Assembly (NCBI RefSeq): GCF_003208435.1
Contig: NZ_QKMF01000002.1
Coordinates: forward strand, 248,001 to 312,000
Length of the DNA: 64,000 nucleotides
Origin: Pelagimonas varians
Lineage (GTDB): Bacteria > Pseudomonadota > Alphaproteobacteria > Rhodobacterales > Rhodobacteraceae
Reading direction: 5' to 3'
Positions 1 through 7,686 of this stretch are shown in pieces (position 1 is the stretch's first letter; the number at the start of each line of letters is the position of its first letter). A program made the position numbers and the translations under genes. The notes beneath the pieces are model-generated. The model had not been told where the DNA came from. It saw only the letters and a program-made list of their open reading frames with translations, and searched no databases.

Positions 1-2
1 GC

Positions 3-1241
3 ACAGTGGCCGCGCCGCTTTACACCATGCTGATTGCTATTGGTGTTCTGTCGGGCATGGAAATACCGCTGATCGCCCGCGCGATGGAGGCTGTCGGGGC
101 CTTTGAAAACCGGTTCGAGAATGTCCTGAGTGTTGACTACGTCGGCGCCTTGGTGGCCTCGGTCGCCTTTCCGCTGTTTGTCATCCCTCAACTGGGGTTG
201 ATGTCGGCCAGCCTGGCCTTTGGCGTGCTGAACCTGATGGTGGCGGGCCTGTCGATCTGGCTGTTTCGCGAACACGTCACCAAAGCGATTGTCACGGTTT
301 GGGCTGTGGCCCTGATCGGGGCACTATATGGGTTGATGCAGTCGGAACGGCTTGTCTCGATCACCGAAACCCAGATGTTTGAAGACGACGTGATTTTGAC
401 CGAGGCCACGCCATATCAGCAAATAACTGTCACCCGTTTTCGCGATCGCACCCGGCTGTTCCTGAACCATTCGATCCAGTTCGATAGCCTTGATGAGCAC
501 CGCTATCACGAACCGTTGGTCCATCCGGTGATGTCGCATGCGCCGCGCCGTGCCAATGTTTTGATCCTTGGCGGCGGCGATGGCATGGCCGTGCGCGAAG
601 TCCTGCGATACAGCGATGTCGAAACAGTAACGTTGGTGGATCTTGATCCGCGCGTCACAGAAATATTCCGCAACCATCCTGATTTGTCCAAGCTCAACAA
701 TCACGCGCTTAGCGATCCACGAGTGACGGTTACCAACGCGGATGCATGGCTCTTTGTCGAAACCAGCACTGGCAGCTATGACGTGGTGATAGTTGACTTG
801 CCTGATCCGAAAACAGTGGCCCTTTCCAAGTTGTACACACGCCAGTTCTACGGCTTGTTGATGGAACGCATGACGGCCCAAGGGATCATGGTCACGCAGG
901 CCGGATCGCCGTTTTTTGCCCGTCAGGCCTTTTGGTCCGTTGCGGCAACCTTGGAAAGCACGCGCAATCCGGGGGCACCGGGGCAGGGGCTCGATGTTGT
1001 GGGGTACCACAGTTATGTGCCCAGTTTTGGCGAATGGGGGTTTGTGCTTGCCGGTCCGCAATTGCCCGTAGATCGGGCACCCGAATTGCCCGAAGGTCTG
1101 AGGTATTTCACACCCGAGGTCTGGCAATCTGCGCAGGTGTTCGGAGCCGACATGGATAAGGTTGAGGCCGAGGAAAACACCCTGCAATCGCATGCGCTGG
1201 TGGCCTATTATCTGGATGGCTGGGACTACTGGTTTCGCTAA
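3..1241 (+). CDS. Membrane-anchored spermidine-synthase-like protein (5' truncated by window edge)
   Basis: The reading frame is open to the left edge, so the true start lies outside; the GTG at 6 is only the first possible start inside. The N-terminal ~115 residues visible hold about three to four hydrophobic segments. The C-terminal half is a polyamine aminopropyltransferase-type Rossmann domain: NVLILGGGDG (about residues 184-193) is the SAM-binding loop, VTLVDLDPRV follows, and DVVIVDLPDP is the catalytic-Asp region. Such membrane-fused SpeE-like proteins are usually longer than the 411 residues seen, which agrees with a missing N-terminus. Whether it makes spermidine or another aminopropylated product cannot be told. 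It converges on the GntR gene with a 4-bp overlap at the stops. Confidence 0.82.
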   Translation, partial: TVAAPLYTMLIAIGVLSGMEIPLIARAMEAVGAFENRFENVLSVDYVGALVASVAFPLFVIPQLGLMSASLAFGVLNLMVAGLSIWLFREHVTKAIVTVWAVALIGALYGLMQSERLVSITETQMFEDDVILTEATPYQQITVTRFRDRTRLFLNHSIQFDSLDEHRYHEPLVHPVMSHAPRRANVLILGGGDGMAVREVLRYSDVETVTLVDLDPRVTEIFRNHPDLSKLNNHALSDPRVTVTNADAWLFVETSTGSYDVVIVDLPDPKTVALSKLYTRQFYGLLMERMTAQGIMVTQAGSPFFARQAFWSVAATLESTRNPGAPGQGLDVVGYHSYVPSFGEWGFVLAGPQLPVDRAPELPEGLRYFTPEVWQSAQVFGADMDKVEAEENTLQSHALVAYYLDGWDYWFR

Positions 1242-1915
1242 ATCCGGCTTAACTTGTGCTTTTCAAGCAGGGCAACAATCAAGTCCTTGGCCGCCTGCCT
1301 GTGGGCGCGGTGGATGGCGTGAGCTTGATCTGCGTCGCCTGACTTAATCGCATCGTAGACAAGGCGATGGTCTTCGTTGGATTTCGACGGGGGCGGGCGC
1401 ATATGAAGCGTGATACTTCGCGCACGCCGTACTTGATCAGACATCATTGCAACAACCATCTGGACCCGGCTATTGCCCCCCAAACGCACCAGTTCGGTGT
1501 GGAACCGTTCGTCGGCGTCGGCCCATCCGTCCAAATCAGATTTTGCCAGCGCGACATCCATGTCGGCGATGGCCTTTGCGAGTGGCACCAGTTCGTCTTT
1601 GGATGGCTGTCGCTCCGCGGCCAAACGCGCCGCGAGGCTCTCCAGCTCGGTTAGCACATCGTAAATCTCACGCATGTCGCCGGGCGAGACAGGCAAAATG
1701 CGGACACCTTTGCGGGGGCGCATTTCAAGCAGGCCTTGGCCTTCAAGCGTCAGGGCTGCTTCGCGGACGGGAGTGCGCGACATGCCCAAATGCGCGGCCA
1801 ACTCGCTTTCCAAATGGTCGGATCCCGCCGGAAGATCGCCAGCAAAAATCATTTCACGCAACGCATGGATAGCGCGCTGGGTGTTGGATTGCGGTTTGGT
1901 GTCTGTTTGGGTCAC
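1238..1915 (-). CDS. GntR-family transcriptional regulator, FCD subfamily
   Basis: 225 residues. The N-terminal winged helix-turn-helix (about 12-78) includes HLGMSRTPVREAALTLEGQG, the standard GntR recognition-helix signature. The C-terminal all-helical FCD effector domain (about 88-215) carries the usual acidic/His positions for a metal-dependent ligand pocket (DERFHTELVRLGGN, EDHRLVYDAI, HRAHRQAA). FCD regulators typically sense a small carboxylate or sugar acid and repress their own operon. It is the last gene of a minus-strand set with a Gfo/Idh/MocA oxidoreductase (14 bp upstream) and an isopropylmalate-type dehydrogenase, so it probably controls this island. A GTATAC-centred site at 4106-4123 is the candidate operator. 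The inducer is unknown. Confidence 0.9.
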   Translation of the reverse strand: MTQTDTKPQSNTQRAIHALREMIFAGDLPAGSDHLESELAAHLGMSRTPVREAALTLEGQGLLEMRPRKGVRILPVSPGDMREIYDVLTELESLAARLAAERQPSKDELVPLAKAIADMDVALAKSDLDGWADADERFHTELVRLGGNSRVQMVVAMMSDQVRRARSITLHMRPPPSKSNEDHRLVYDAIKSGDADQAHAIHRAHRQAAKDLIVALLEKHKLSRI

Positions 1916-1929
1916 GCGGGGAAGGGCCT

Positions 1930-2958
1930 CTAGGGGTTAAGTTTGATCTTTTGTCCGGTATCTGCCGAGGCATAGATCGCTTCTTCGATGTCGATCACCT
2001 GCAAATAATCGCGGGCGGTGTTTTCAAGCGGTGTCCCGTTCAAAAGGCCCGAAACCACATGGCTTTGCAAGTGGTGGACGCAATCACCGCCAAAACCTTC
2101 CCATTCATTGGCGGGCAATAGGCAGGTTTCGTGGGTTTCTTGAAACCCGCGCCGCCAGAGCGACCCATCGCCACGTAGTTTAATCGACCCAGCCGTGCCC
2201 TCGATCAGCGCCTCGCCCATGGTGCGGCGGTGGTTGTCGGCAGCATGGTCAAGGTGGCGGTTGCCATCCAGCAGGGCACGGACGCCGCCGGGGTGGTCAA
2301 ACAGCATATAGCCCGCATCTTCGCCTGAAATGACCGGATTCACCTGACGTAAATCGGCATAGACTGCGGTCGGATTGCCCAGAAGATAGCGAAAGGTATC
2401 CACCCAATGGACGGCGGTTTCATGGACCAAGAACCGGCTCATGTCTTGGAAATACGGTTGGCGATCCAGATAGGCGCGTGGCCCCTGTCCATCACCGGGC
2501 CGCAAGCGAAACGTGATTTGCTGCAAGGTGCCCACGGCGTTGCGATCCAACTGTACCTTGAGGGTTCGATACCAAGGCTGAAACCGAAAGTTTTCATGCA
2601 CGATCAGTGTCGCGCCATGGCTCTCTGCTAGGGCGGTGATGTCTTCGGCCTCGGTGTGATCCTGACAAAAGGGTTTTTGACAAATCAAGGTCCTGACACC
2701 CTTGCCCAATGCCAAACGGATGGCCTGCGCCTGCGCAACGGGCGGCAGGATTATGTCCAACAAGTCGGGTTGGGCGTGGTCAATCATCTGCGCCAAATCG
2801 GCAAACGCGGGTAGTCCGGTGCGTTTGGCCGCTTCGATGTCACGATCACATGAGGCGACAAGTTCGACGGTATCCATGCGCGCCCAACTGCCATAGTGGA
2901 ACTGGCTGAAATAGCCCGCCCCGACACAGGCGACTTTGAGAGGGCTATGGGCGGTCAT
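1930..2958 (-). CDS. Gfo/Idh/MocA-family NAD(P)-dependent oxidoreductase
   Basis: 342 residues. The N-terminal Rossmann fold begins KVACVGAGYFSQFHYGSW. The catalytic EKP-type motif appears as QKP (LICQKPFCQDH), a tolerated variant. The C-terminal alpha/beta substrate domain contains HETAVHWVDTFRYLLG, with the conserved His near the active site. The family oxidises or reduces sugars, inositols or sugar acids; the substrate here is not readable. Its ATG overlaps the stop of the upstream dehydrogenase gene (ATGA, 2955-2958), so the two are translationally coupled. The partner dehydrogenase and FCD regulator suggest catabolism of a hydroxy-acid or sugar acid. Confidence 0.88.
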   Translation of the reverse strand: MTAHSPLKVACVGAGYFSQFHYGSWARMDTVELVASCDRDIEAAKRTGLPAFADLAQMIDHAQPDLLDIILPPVAQAQAIRLALGKGVRTLICQKPFCQDHTEAEDITALAESHGATLIVHENFRFQPWYRTLKVQLDRNAVGTLQQITFRLRPGDGQGPRAYLDRQPYFQDMSRFLVHETAVHWVDTFRYLLGNPTAVYADLRQVNPVISGEDAGYMLFDHPGGVRALLDGNRHLDHAADNHRRTMGEALIEGTAGSIKLRGDGSLWRRGFQETHETCLLPANEWEGFGGDCVHHLQSHVVSGLLNGTPLENTARDYLQVIDIEEAIYASADTGQKIKLNP

Positions 2959-4046
2959 GGCAAATCCAATGCGGCAATCACAGCTTTGGCGGCGGCATCG
3001 GTGCCAGCCTCGCCGCCCAGATCGCGGGTCAATATCTGGCCTTGCGCCACGACATGCTCAACCGCTTGTCGGAGCTTGGCCCCGTCGGATGTCATCGCTT
3101 CGACATCGTGGCGAATTCCCAGCCATTCCAACATCATTGCGCCGGACAGGATCATGGCAAATGGGTTGGCGACACCTTGTCCGGCTATGTCAGGCGCTGA
3201 TCCGTGGCACGGTTGGAAGACGGCGTTGTCAGTGCCAATATCGGCGGATGGTGCAAGGCCAAGGCCGCCCATCAACCCCGCGCCTAGATCGGATAGAATA
3301 TCGCCAAACATATTTTCGGTGACCATCACATCAAAATCCCAAGGTTTTTGCACCATCCATAGGGCGGTAGCATCAACATAGGCATGATCTGCGATCAAAT
3401 CAGGGTGCTTGGCGGCTTCGGCATCAAACATCTCGCGGAAAAAGGCAAAGGCGCGGAAAACATTGGCCTTGTCGACACAAGTCACTTTGCCGGGGCCGCG
3501 GCCAGCCTCCTTACGGGTTTTGGCCAAGGCAAAGGCAAATTTGAACAGTTTTTCGGAAATCTCCCGGGTGATTAGCAGCGTTTCACGGGCCTCATCCTTT
3601 GTGACTTCGCCGCGACCTTGGGTGTAGAAAAGCCCTTCGGTGCTTTCACGGATCAAAACAAAGTCGATCTCTTTTCCGTCGGGCATATTGAGCGGTGTTC
3701 GTTGTCCGGCGCGCACCGTTACAGGGCGTACCCCGGCGAAGAGTGTCAGTGCCTTGCGCAAATCGATCTGCGGGGAAATCTCGGTTCCGTCATCGTAGCG
3801 GACATCAGGTAGACCCATTGCCGACAAAAGGATCGCATCGGCACGGCGGGCAATCGCCATGGATGCCTCGGGCAGGGACTCTCCGGTTTTGGCATAATGC
3901 GCGGCCCCGGCGGGCGCGTCGGTGAAGGACAGGCCGTAACTGTTCGAACTGCGGGCCAATTCGGCCAGAATGTTTACGGTAGGACCCGTGATTTCCGGGC
4001 CGATACCGTCGCCTTCAAAAACAGCGATCTCAAATGTCTGGGTCAT
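2955..4046 (-). CDS. Isocitrate/isopropylmalate dehydrogenase-family protein (tartrate- or malate-type decarboxylating dehydrogenase)
   Basis: 363 residues, the size of bacterial IPMDH/tartrate dehydrogenases. EGDGIGPEI near the N-terminus is the family's opening motif. VTENMFGDILSDLGAGLMGG holds the metal-binding aspartates, and HGSAPDIAGQGVANP is the NAD-binding loop, with D rather than the lysine-rich NADP signature. It probably performs NAD- and Mg/Mn-dependent oxidative decarboxylation of a 2-hydroxyacid. A biosynthetic LeuB role is unlikely because leuC/leuD are absent and the neighbours are a Gfo/Idh/MocA enzyme and an FCD regulator. It is the first gene of its operon, transcribed from the 4047-4257 intergenic region. 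Confidence 0.85.
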   Translation of the reverse strand: MTQTFEIAVFEGDGIGPEITGPTVNILAELARSSNSYGLSFTDAPAGAAHYAKTGESLPEASMAIARRADAILLSAMGLPDVRYDDGTEISPQIDLRKALTLFAGVRPVTVRAGQRTPLNMPDGKEIDFVLIRESTEGLFYTQGRGEVTKDEARETLLITREISEKLFKFAFALAKTRKEAGRGPGKVTCVDKANVFRAFAFFREMFDAEAAKHPDLIADHAYVDATALWMVQKPWDFDVMVTENMFGDILSDLGAGLMGGLGLAPSADIGTDNAVFQPCHGSAPDIAGQGVANPFAMILSGAMMLEWLGIRHDVEAMTSDGAKLRQAVEHVVAQGQILTRDLGGEAGTDAAAKAVIAALDLP

Positions 4047-4105
4047 TTCGGGTGTCCTTGGCGTATTTTGATGGGGCAGAAATGCGGCTTTGCATTAATG
4101 TATTT

Positions 4106-4123
4106 TTTAATGTATACGTAAGT
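4106..4123. promoter_or_regulatory. Candidate GntR/FCD operator (GTATAC core)
   Basis: In the AT-rich divergent intergenic region (4047-4257) the stretch TTTAATGTATACGTAAG centres on the palindrome GTATAC (4112-4117) with partly symmetric flanks. Many FCD-type GntR regulators bind T-GTATAC-A-like palindromes. The position between the dehydrogenase operon that encodes the GntR protein and the diverging monooxygenase gene fits an operator serving both directions. The assignment is by pattern only. Confidence 0.4.
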
Positions 4124-4257
4124 GAATAGTAGAAAGCAAGCACCTCTGTCCAATTGCCGTCGCCGCGCCGCATCCGACCTTGAAAGTTGTACTGATTTAC
4201 GCACAAATCATGGGCAACAGACGCAGGGTTGGTTGCCCGAAAAAGGAGATACCCCGA

Positions 4258-4539
4258 ATGTATGTTGTAACTGTGACCTTCCAAATCCACCCGGATCGCA
4301 TGGAGGCATTTTTACCGCTTATGATCGACAATGCCCGCGTGTCGCGCCGGATGGAGGCCGGATGTCAGCTTTTTGATATCTGCCGCGATAAAAACGAAGT
4401 CTTTTTGTATGAAATCTATACAGATCGGGCTGCGTTCGATACCCACCTCGGCAGCAAGCATTTCAAAGCGTTTGAGGCCGCGATCGAGGGGATGGTGGCG
4501 GATAAACGGATCCGGCTATTTGACGAGGTGATCCGATGA
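4258..4539 (+). CDS. Antibiotic-biosynthesis-monooxygenase (ABM) domain protein
   Basis: 93 residues from the ATG at 4258, chosen because an AAAAAGGAGAT Shine-Dalgarno lies just upstream; the frame extends further 5' but without such a signal. The sequence begins MYVVTVTFQIHPDRMEAFL and contains the ABM features NEVFLYEIYTDRAAFDTHL and a histidine in SKHFKAFE. ABM proteins are small dimeric ferredoxin-like folds, acting as cofactor-independent monooxygenases or unknown partners in small-molecule catabolism. It overlaps the following metallo-hydrolase by 4 bp (ATGA), so the pair is coupled and diverges from the GntR-regulated dehydrogenases. Confidence 0.82.
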   Translation: MYVVTVTFQIHPDRMEAFLPLMIDNARVSRRMEAGCQLFDICRDKNEVFLYEIYTDRAAFDTHLGSKHFKAFEAAIEGMVADKRIRLFDEVIR

Positions 4540-5357
4540 GCGCCCGCGTGTCTCATGCCGGCGACACATGGGAAGTGCATGCGATCAAATACGCAGATCG
4601 CAATGCCCGCACCCGTGCTGACAGTTTCATCTTTGACGACAATCACGATGCGCCGCATGCGATGGATTATTTCATGTGGCTTTTGCGTCAGGGCGACCGC
4701 GTGATCCTTGTCGATACGGGTTATGACGATGCCGAAGCCGCCAGTCGCGACAGACCTATTCGGCTAAATCCAGCTCAAGCGCTTGCTCCATTGGGCCTCA
4801 AACCCGAAGACATCACCGAAATCATCGTGACGCATCTGCACTATGATCACGCAGGCGGCTTGGCGCTTTTCCCCAATGCGCATCTACATCTGCAAGCGGC
4901 AGAGATGGCCTATGCCACGGGTCCTTGTATGTGCCATGATGCCTTGCGGATGCCCTTTACGGCAGGCCACATCTGCGAAGCCATCACCCGGCTTTATCGC
5001 GGCAAGATGACTTTCCACGATGGCGATGCCCAGATTGCGGATGGCGTAACAGTGCATTGCATCGGCGGCCACTCACGCGGATTGCAAGCGGTTCGGGTGC
5101 GCACTCAGGTCGGCTGGATGGTTCTTGCCTCGGATGCGGCCCATTACTATGAAAATTTTATGGCCCGCAAACCCTTTCCAATTGTGGTTGATCTCCAAAA
5201 CATGCTCGACGGGTTCGATACACTCTACCGTTTGGCCAGCAAGCCGGAACTAATTGTCCCGGGACATGATCCATTGGTCCGAACCCTTTTTGCCCAAGGG
5301 GCCGCCGACCATATCCACCGCCTCGATCCGGGCCCAATCGCGCCAATCAAGACCTAG
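4536..5357 (+). CDS. MBL-fold metallo-hydrolase (AHL-lactonase-like family)
   Basis: 273 residues. HLHYDH at residues 100-105 is the HxHxDH dinuclear zinc signature. Further ligands are suggested by GHSRGLQAVR (about 180), SDAAHYYENF, and PGHDPLV near the C-terminus. The arrangement with an N-terminal cap (about residues 1-60) resembles the N-acyl-homoserine-lactonase subgroup, but that subgroup also includes many hydrolases of other lactones and esters. The tight coupling to an ABM protein and nearby dehydrogenases makes a catabolic lactonase at least as likely as a quorum-quenching enzyme. No signal peptide is seen, so it is probably cytoplasmic. Confidence 0.85.
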   Translation: MSARVSHAGDTWEVHAIKYADRNARTRADSFIFDDNHDAPHAMDYFMWLLRQGDRVILVDTGYDDAEAASRDRPIRLNPAQALAPLGLKPEDITEIIVTHLHYDHAGGLALFPNAHLHLQAAEMAYATGPCMCHDALRMPFTAGHICEAITRLYRGKMTFHDGDAQIADGVTVHCIGGHSRGLQAVRVRTQVGWMVLASDAAHYYENFMARKPFPIVVDLQNMLDGFDTLYRLASKPELIVPGHDPLVRTLFAQGAADHIHRLDPGPIAPIKT

Positions 5358-5402
5358 AATACTGCTGGTTTTCTCTTGTCCTCAAATATCCCGGGGGTGA
5401 AT

Positions 5403-5438
5403 GGAGCTCTTGAGCTCCAGAGGGGCCTGGCCCCCTCT
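5403..5438. terminator. Back-to-back palindromes between convergent genes (bidirectional terminator or intergenic repeat)
   Basis: Two adjacent inverted repeats lie between the + strand hydrolase and the minus-strand recR: GGAGCTC-TT-GAGCTCC (5403-5418, perfect 7-bp arms) and AGAGGGGCC/GGCCCCCTCT (5419-5438, one unpaired base). No long T-run follows on either strand. The preceding CTCAAATATCCCGGGGGTGA (5381-5400) resembles an intergenic repeat I associate with roseobacter genomes, from memory. Confidence 0.5.
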
Positions 5439-5530
5439 GCACGCTAGAATGACCACATCCAGCGTGATGGCGATTGGCTGTTTAAATGTGAACTGCTGCA
5501 CCCAGTCATGAAACGTGGTCAAAATTGTTG

Positions 5531-6127
5531 TTACAATTTTTTGCGTGCGTTCATGGCTGCGGTGATCGTGCCATCATCAAGATAATCCAGCTCGCCGCCG
5601 ATGGGCACACCTTGGGCGAGCGACGTTAGTTCGACCCGATTTTCCAACTGGTCTGCGATATAATGAACTGTGGTTTGACCATCAATCGTGGCATTGAGCG
5701 CAAGGATGACTTCGGTGATCTCTTCGGCCTGCACCCGTGTGACCAACTGCGGGATACGCAATTCATCTGGCCCAACCCCGTCGAGGGCAGATAGGGTACC
5801 GCCAAGCACATGATATCTGCCTTTGAAAACTCCGGCCCGCTCCATCGCCCACAGATCGGCCACATCTTCGACGACACATAATATCCCGTTGGCGCGGCGC
5901 GCGTCTTCGCAGATATCGCAAATATCCGAGGTGCCGACGTTGCCGCAATTCAGGCATTCGCGGGCCGTGGCAGCGACCTCTTGCAAGGTGTCGGCGAGCG
6001 GGGCTAACAAGATCCCTCGCTTGCGGATCAGATGCAGAACCGCACGGCGGGCAGAGCGTGGGCCAAGTCCGGGCAGGCGCGCCATCAAAGCGATCAAGTC
6101 TTCAATTTTATCAGTGGATTGGGACAT
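5531..6127 (-). CDS. recR: Recombination mediator RecR
   Basis: 198 residues from the ATG at 6127. The N-terminal helix-hairpin-helix is [18 protein letters not shown]4 zinc finger follows, [16 protein letters not shown], and then a Toprim domain with [16 protein letters not shown] and [16 protein letters not shown]. RecR works with RecF/RecO to load RecA onto SSB-coated single-stranded DNA. The start at 6127 overlaps the upstream TraB-family stop as TGATG, so it is coupled into the dnaX-ebfC-traB-recR operon. Length and motifs are complete. Confidence 0.97.
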   Translation of the reverse strand: MSQSTDKIEDLIALMARLPGLGPRSARRAVLHLIRKRGILLAPLADTLQEVAATARECLNCGNVGTSDICDICEDARRANGILCVVEDVADLWAMERAGVFKGRYHVLGGTLSALDGVGPDELRIPQLVTRVQAEEITEVILALNATIDGQTTVHYIADQLENRVELTSLAQGVPIGGELDYLDDGTITAAMNARKKL

Positions 6128-7188
6128 CAAGGGATTTCGCCGGGCAAAGGGATACGTTCCACTGTGTAACCTTCGGCGCGCAGCAGGTCCACCATGCCAA
6201 CCGCGCCGGGCAGGTGATAAGCGCCAACAGCCAGAAAAACGCCGCCCTGCGCTAATTCGGGGCCAGCGGCGGCGAGGAAATCATGATTGCGTTGATCCAA
6301 CAGGTAGCCGTTCATCGTGTCATACAGCGCATCTGCTTGCGGCCCCAATAACCCCAGAACCTCGGCCCGATCGGCCACCATCGAAAGCCCGATGCGCCCT
6401 TGCAGGTACAGGGCCATATGGGCGGCATTTGATGCCGGGCTGTCTTGTGGGGCCAAATAGCTTGCAAAAACGGCAATCATCGCGCGGGCCTGCTCTGCAT
6501 TCTCGGGTTTGTCAAAATGGGATTTGAGCCGTTGAACCGGCTCAAGGCCCAGAACCGGAATACCCGCTATATGGGCTTTGGTTTGCAAATAGCTGTCTTG
6601 GTCGGGAATAATGCCGGCATTAAAATCGTCGCAGGGCGATCTCAGCAACAGCTCGGTCAAACTGCCAAGCGTGAGATGGTCGATGTTATACCCGCCCCAT
6701 CCCAGGCCTTCGATACGGTCAAAAACCCATGTGGTCACGTCGGCTGGCAGGTCTAAATCGGAAAATGTAAAGGTCGATGTCGCAGGGCGAAACACATTCG
6801 GATAATTGACCGTTTGCCAAAAACTGTCCCTGCTTGAAAAGGTGGGATCGATCTCGAAGGCTGCCAACCTTGACTGGTCCAAAGTGTCCATGACAGCGGC
6901 AGGTACATCCAGAATAAACCGGTTTGAGCTGTGATTGGTGCCCCACAAAAAAGATGTTTTTCCGTCTGTTCCGGTGATCTTCCAAAACCGGCCTGTGGCG
7001 TTGGCGATCTTGGCGGCCTCATTTTCCAATGCTTTGAGCGGGACAGAGGCAATGACGGCCGGCACCGTCGGCATTTGCGTGATTTCGCAAACTTCCTTGG
7101 TGGCCCAAGCCTGCGCGAAGGCACCGGACACTGAGCAGAGCAAAGCCAAAAGGCACACTCCAGTCAGAGTCCGGCCACGCAATCTCAT
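6127..7188 (-). CDS. TraB/GumN-family protein, exported
   Basis: 353 residues with a cleavable signal peptide ([20 protein letters not shown]). The TraB/GumN hallmark motifs are present: [10 protein letters not shown] with the GTNH motif in the N-terminal part, and [12 protein letters not shown] near the C-terminus. Members are metal-dependent hydrolase-like proteins of the EreA/TIKI superfamily, and some are proteases. It is predicted periplasmic. It sits between ebfC and recR with TGATG overlaps at both ends, so an envelope protein is locked into a replication/repair operon. Substrate and role are unknown. Confidence 0.85.
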   Translation of the reverse strand: MRLRGRTLTGVCLLALLCSVSGAFAQAWATKEVCEITQMPTVPAVIASVPLKALENEAAKIANATGRFWKITGTDGKTSFLWGTNHSSNRFILDVPAAVMDTLDQSRLAAFEIDPTFSSRDSFWQTVNYPNVFRPATSTFTFSDLDLPADVTTWVFDRIEGLGWGGYNIDHLTLGSLTELLLRSPCDDFNAGIIPDQDSYLQTKAHIAGIPVLGLEPVQRLKSHFDKPENAEQARAMIAVFASYLAPQDSPASNAAHMALYLQGRIGLSMVADRAEVLGLLGPQADALYDTMNGYLLDQRNHDFLAAAGPELAQGGVFLAVGAYHLPGAVGMVDLLRAEGYTVERIPLPGEIP

Positions 7189-7532
7189 CAGAAGGGCAGT
7201 TTCATATCGGCGGGCAGGCCGAGCTCTTGGGTGATTTTTTGCATTTCAGATTGCTCACGCTCTTTGGCTTTGGCTTGAGCGTCCTTGATTGCCGCAAGGA
7301 TCAGGTCTTCGGCGACTTCTTTCTCCGAAGGCACAAAGATCGACGGATCAATATCAAGGCCGGTCAGTTCACCTTTGGCGGTGGCGCGGGCCTTGACCAA
7401 ACCTGCACCGGATTCGCCGATGACAACCGTGTTGTTCAGGTCTTCTTGCATCTGCACAACTTTGGCCTGCATGTCTTGTGCGGATTTCATCATCTTGGCC
7501 ATATCGCCAAGTTGGCCTAGTCCTTTGAGCAT
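7188..7532 (-). CDS. ebfC: YbaB/EbfC-family nucleoid-associated protein
   Basis: 114 residues from the ATG at 7532, chosen because AGGAGAATAGC lies upstream and the family starts MLKGLGQLGDMAKMMKSAQ. The protein is short, with charged helices and the conserved core VVIGESGAGLVKARATAKGE followed by GLDIDPSI. EbfC/YbaB dimers bind DNA and commonly sit between dnaX and recR, as here. A 154-bp gap separates it from dnaX, while its stop overlaps the next start by TGATG. Confidence 0.95.
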   Translation of the reverse strand: MLKGLGQLGDMAKMMKSAQDMQAKVVQMQEDLNNTVVIGESGAGLVKARATAKGELTGLDIDPSIFVPSEKEVAEDLILAAIKDAQAKAKEREQSEMQKITQELGLPADMKLPF

Positions 7533-7686
7533 TGCTATTCTCCTATAGTTTTGGCCTGAGGAATGGCCGATGTGTTGCGCGCGGTTATCGCAGCCATCAA
7601 GATAAGGGACAAGTAGGGAGGCCGGGTCCAAATTTCATCACCGAAACCTGTAAATTCCACCAGCAGATTTTGGCAGTGTCCGCCTC

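Noticed and set aside
324-1193. 289-codon open frame antisense to the spermidine-synthase-like gene
   Set aside because: It is a shadow frame rich in Arg/His/Gly without domain signal, fully overlapped by a gene with clear motifs.
5823-6527. 234-codon open frame on the + strand over recR/traB
   Set aside because: Amino-acid composition (Arg/Ser/Ala-rich) is that of an antisense shadow; recR and traB motifs occupy both regions.
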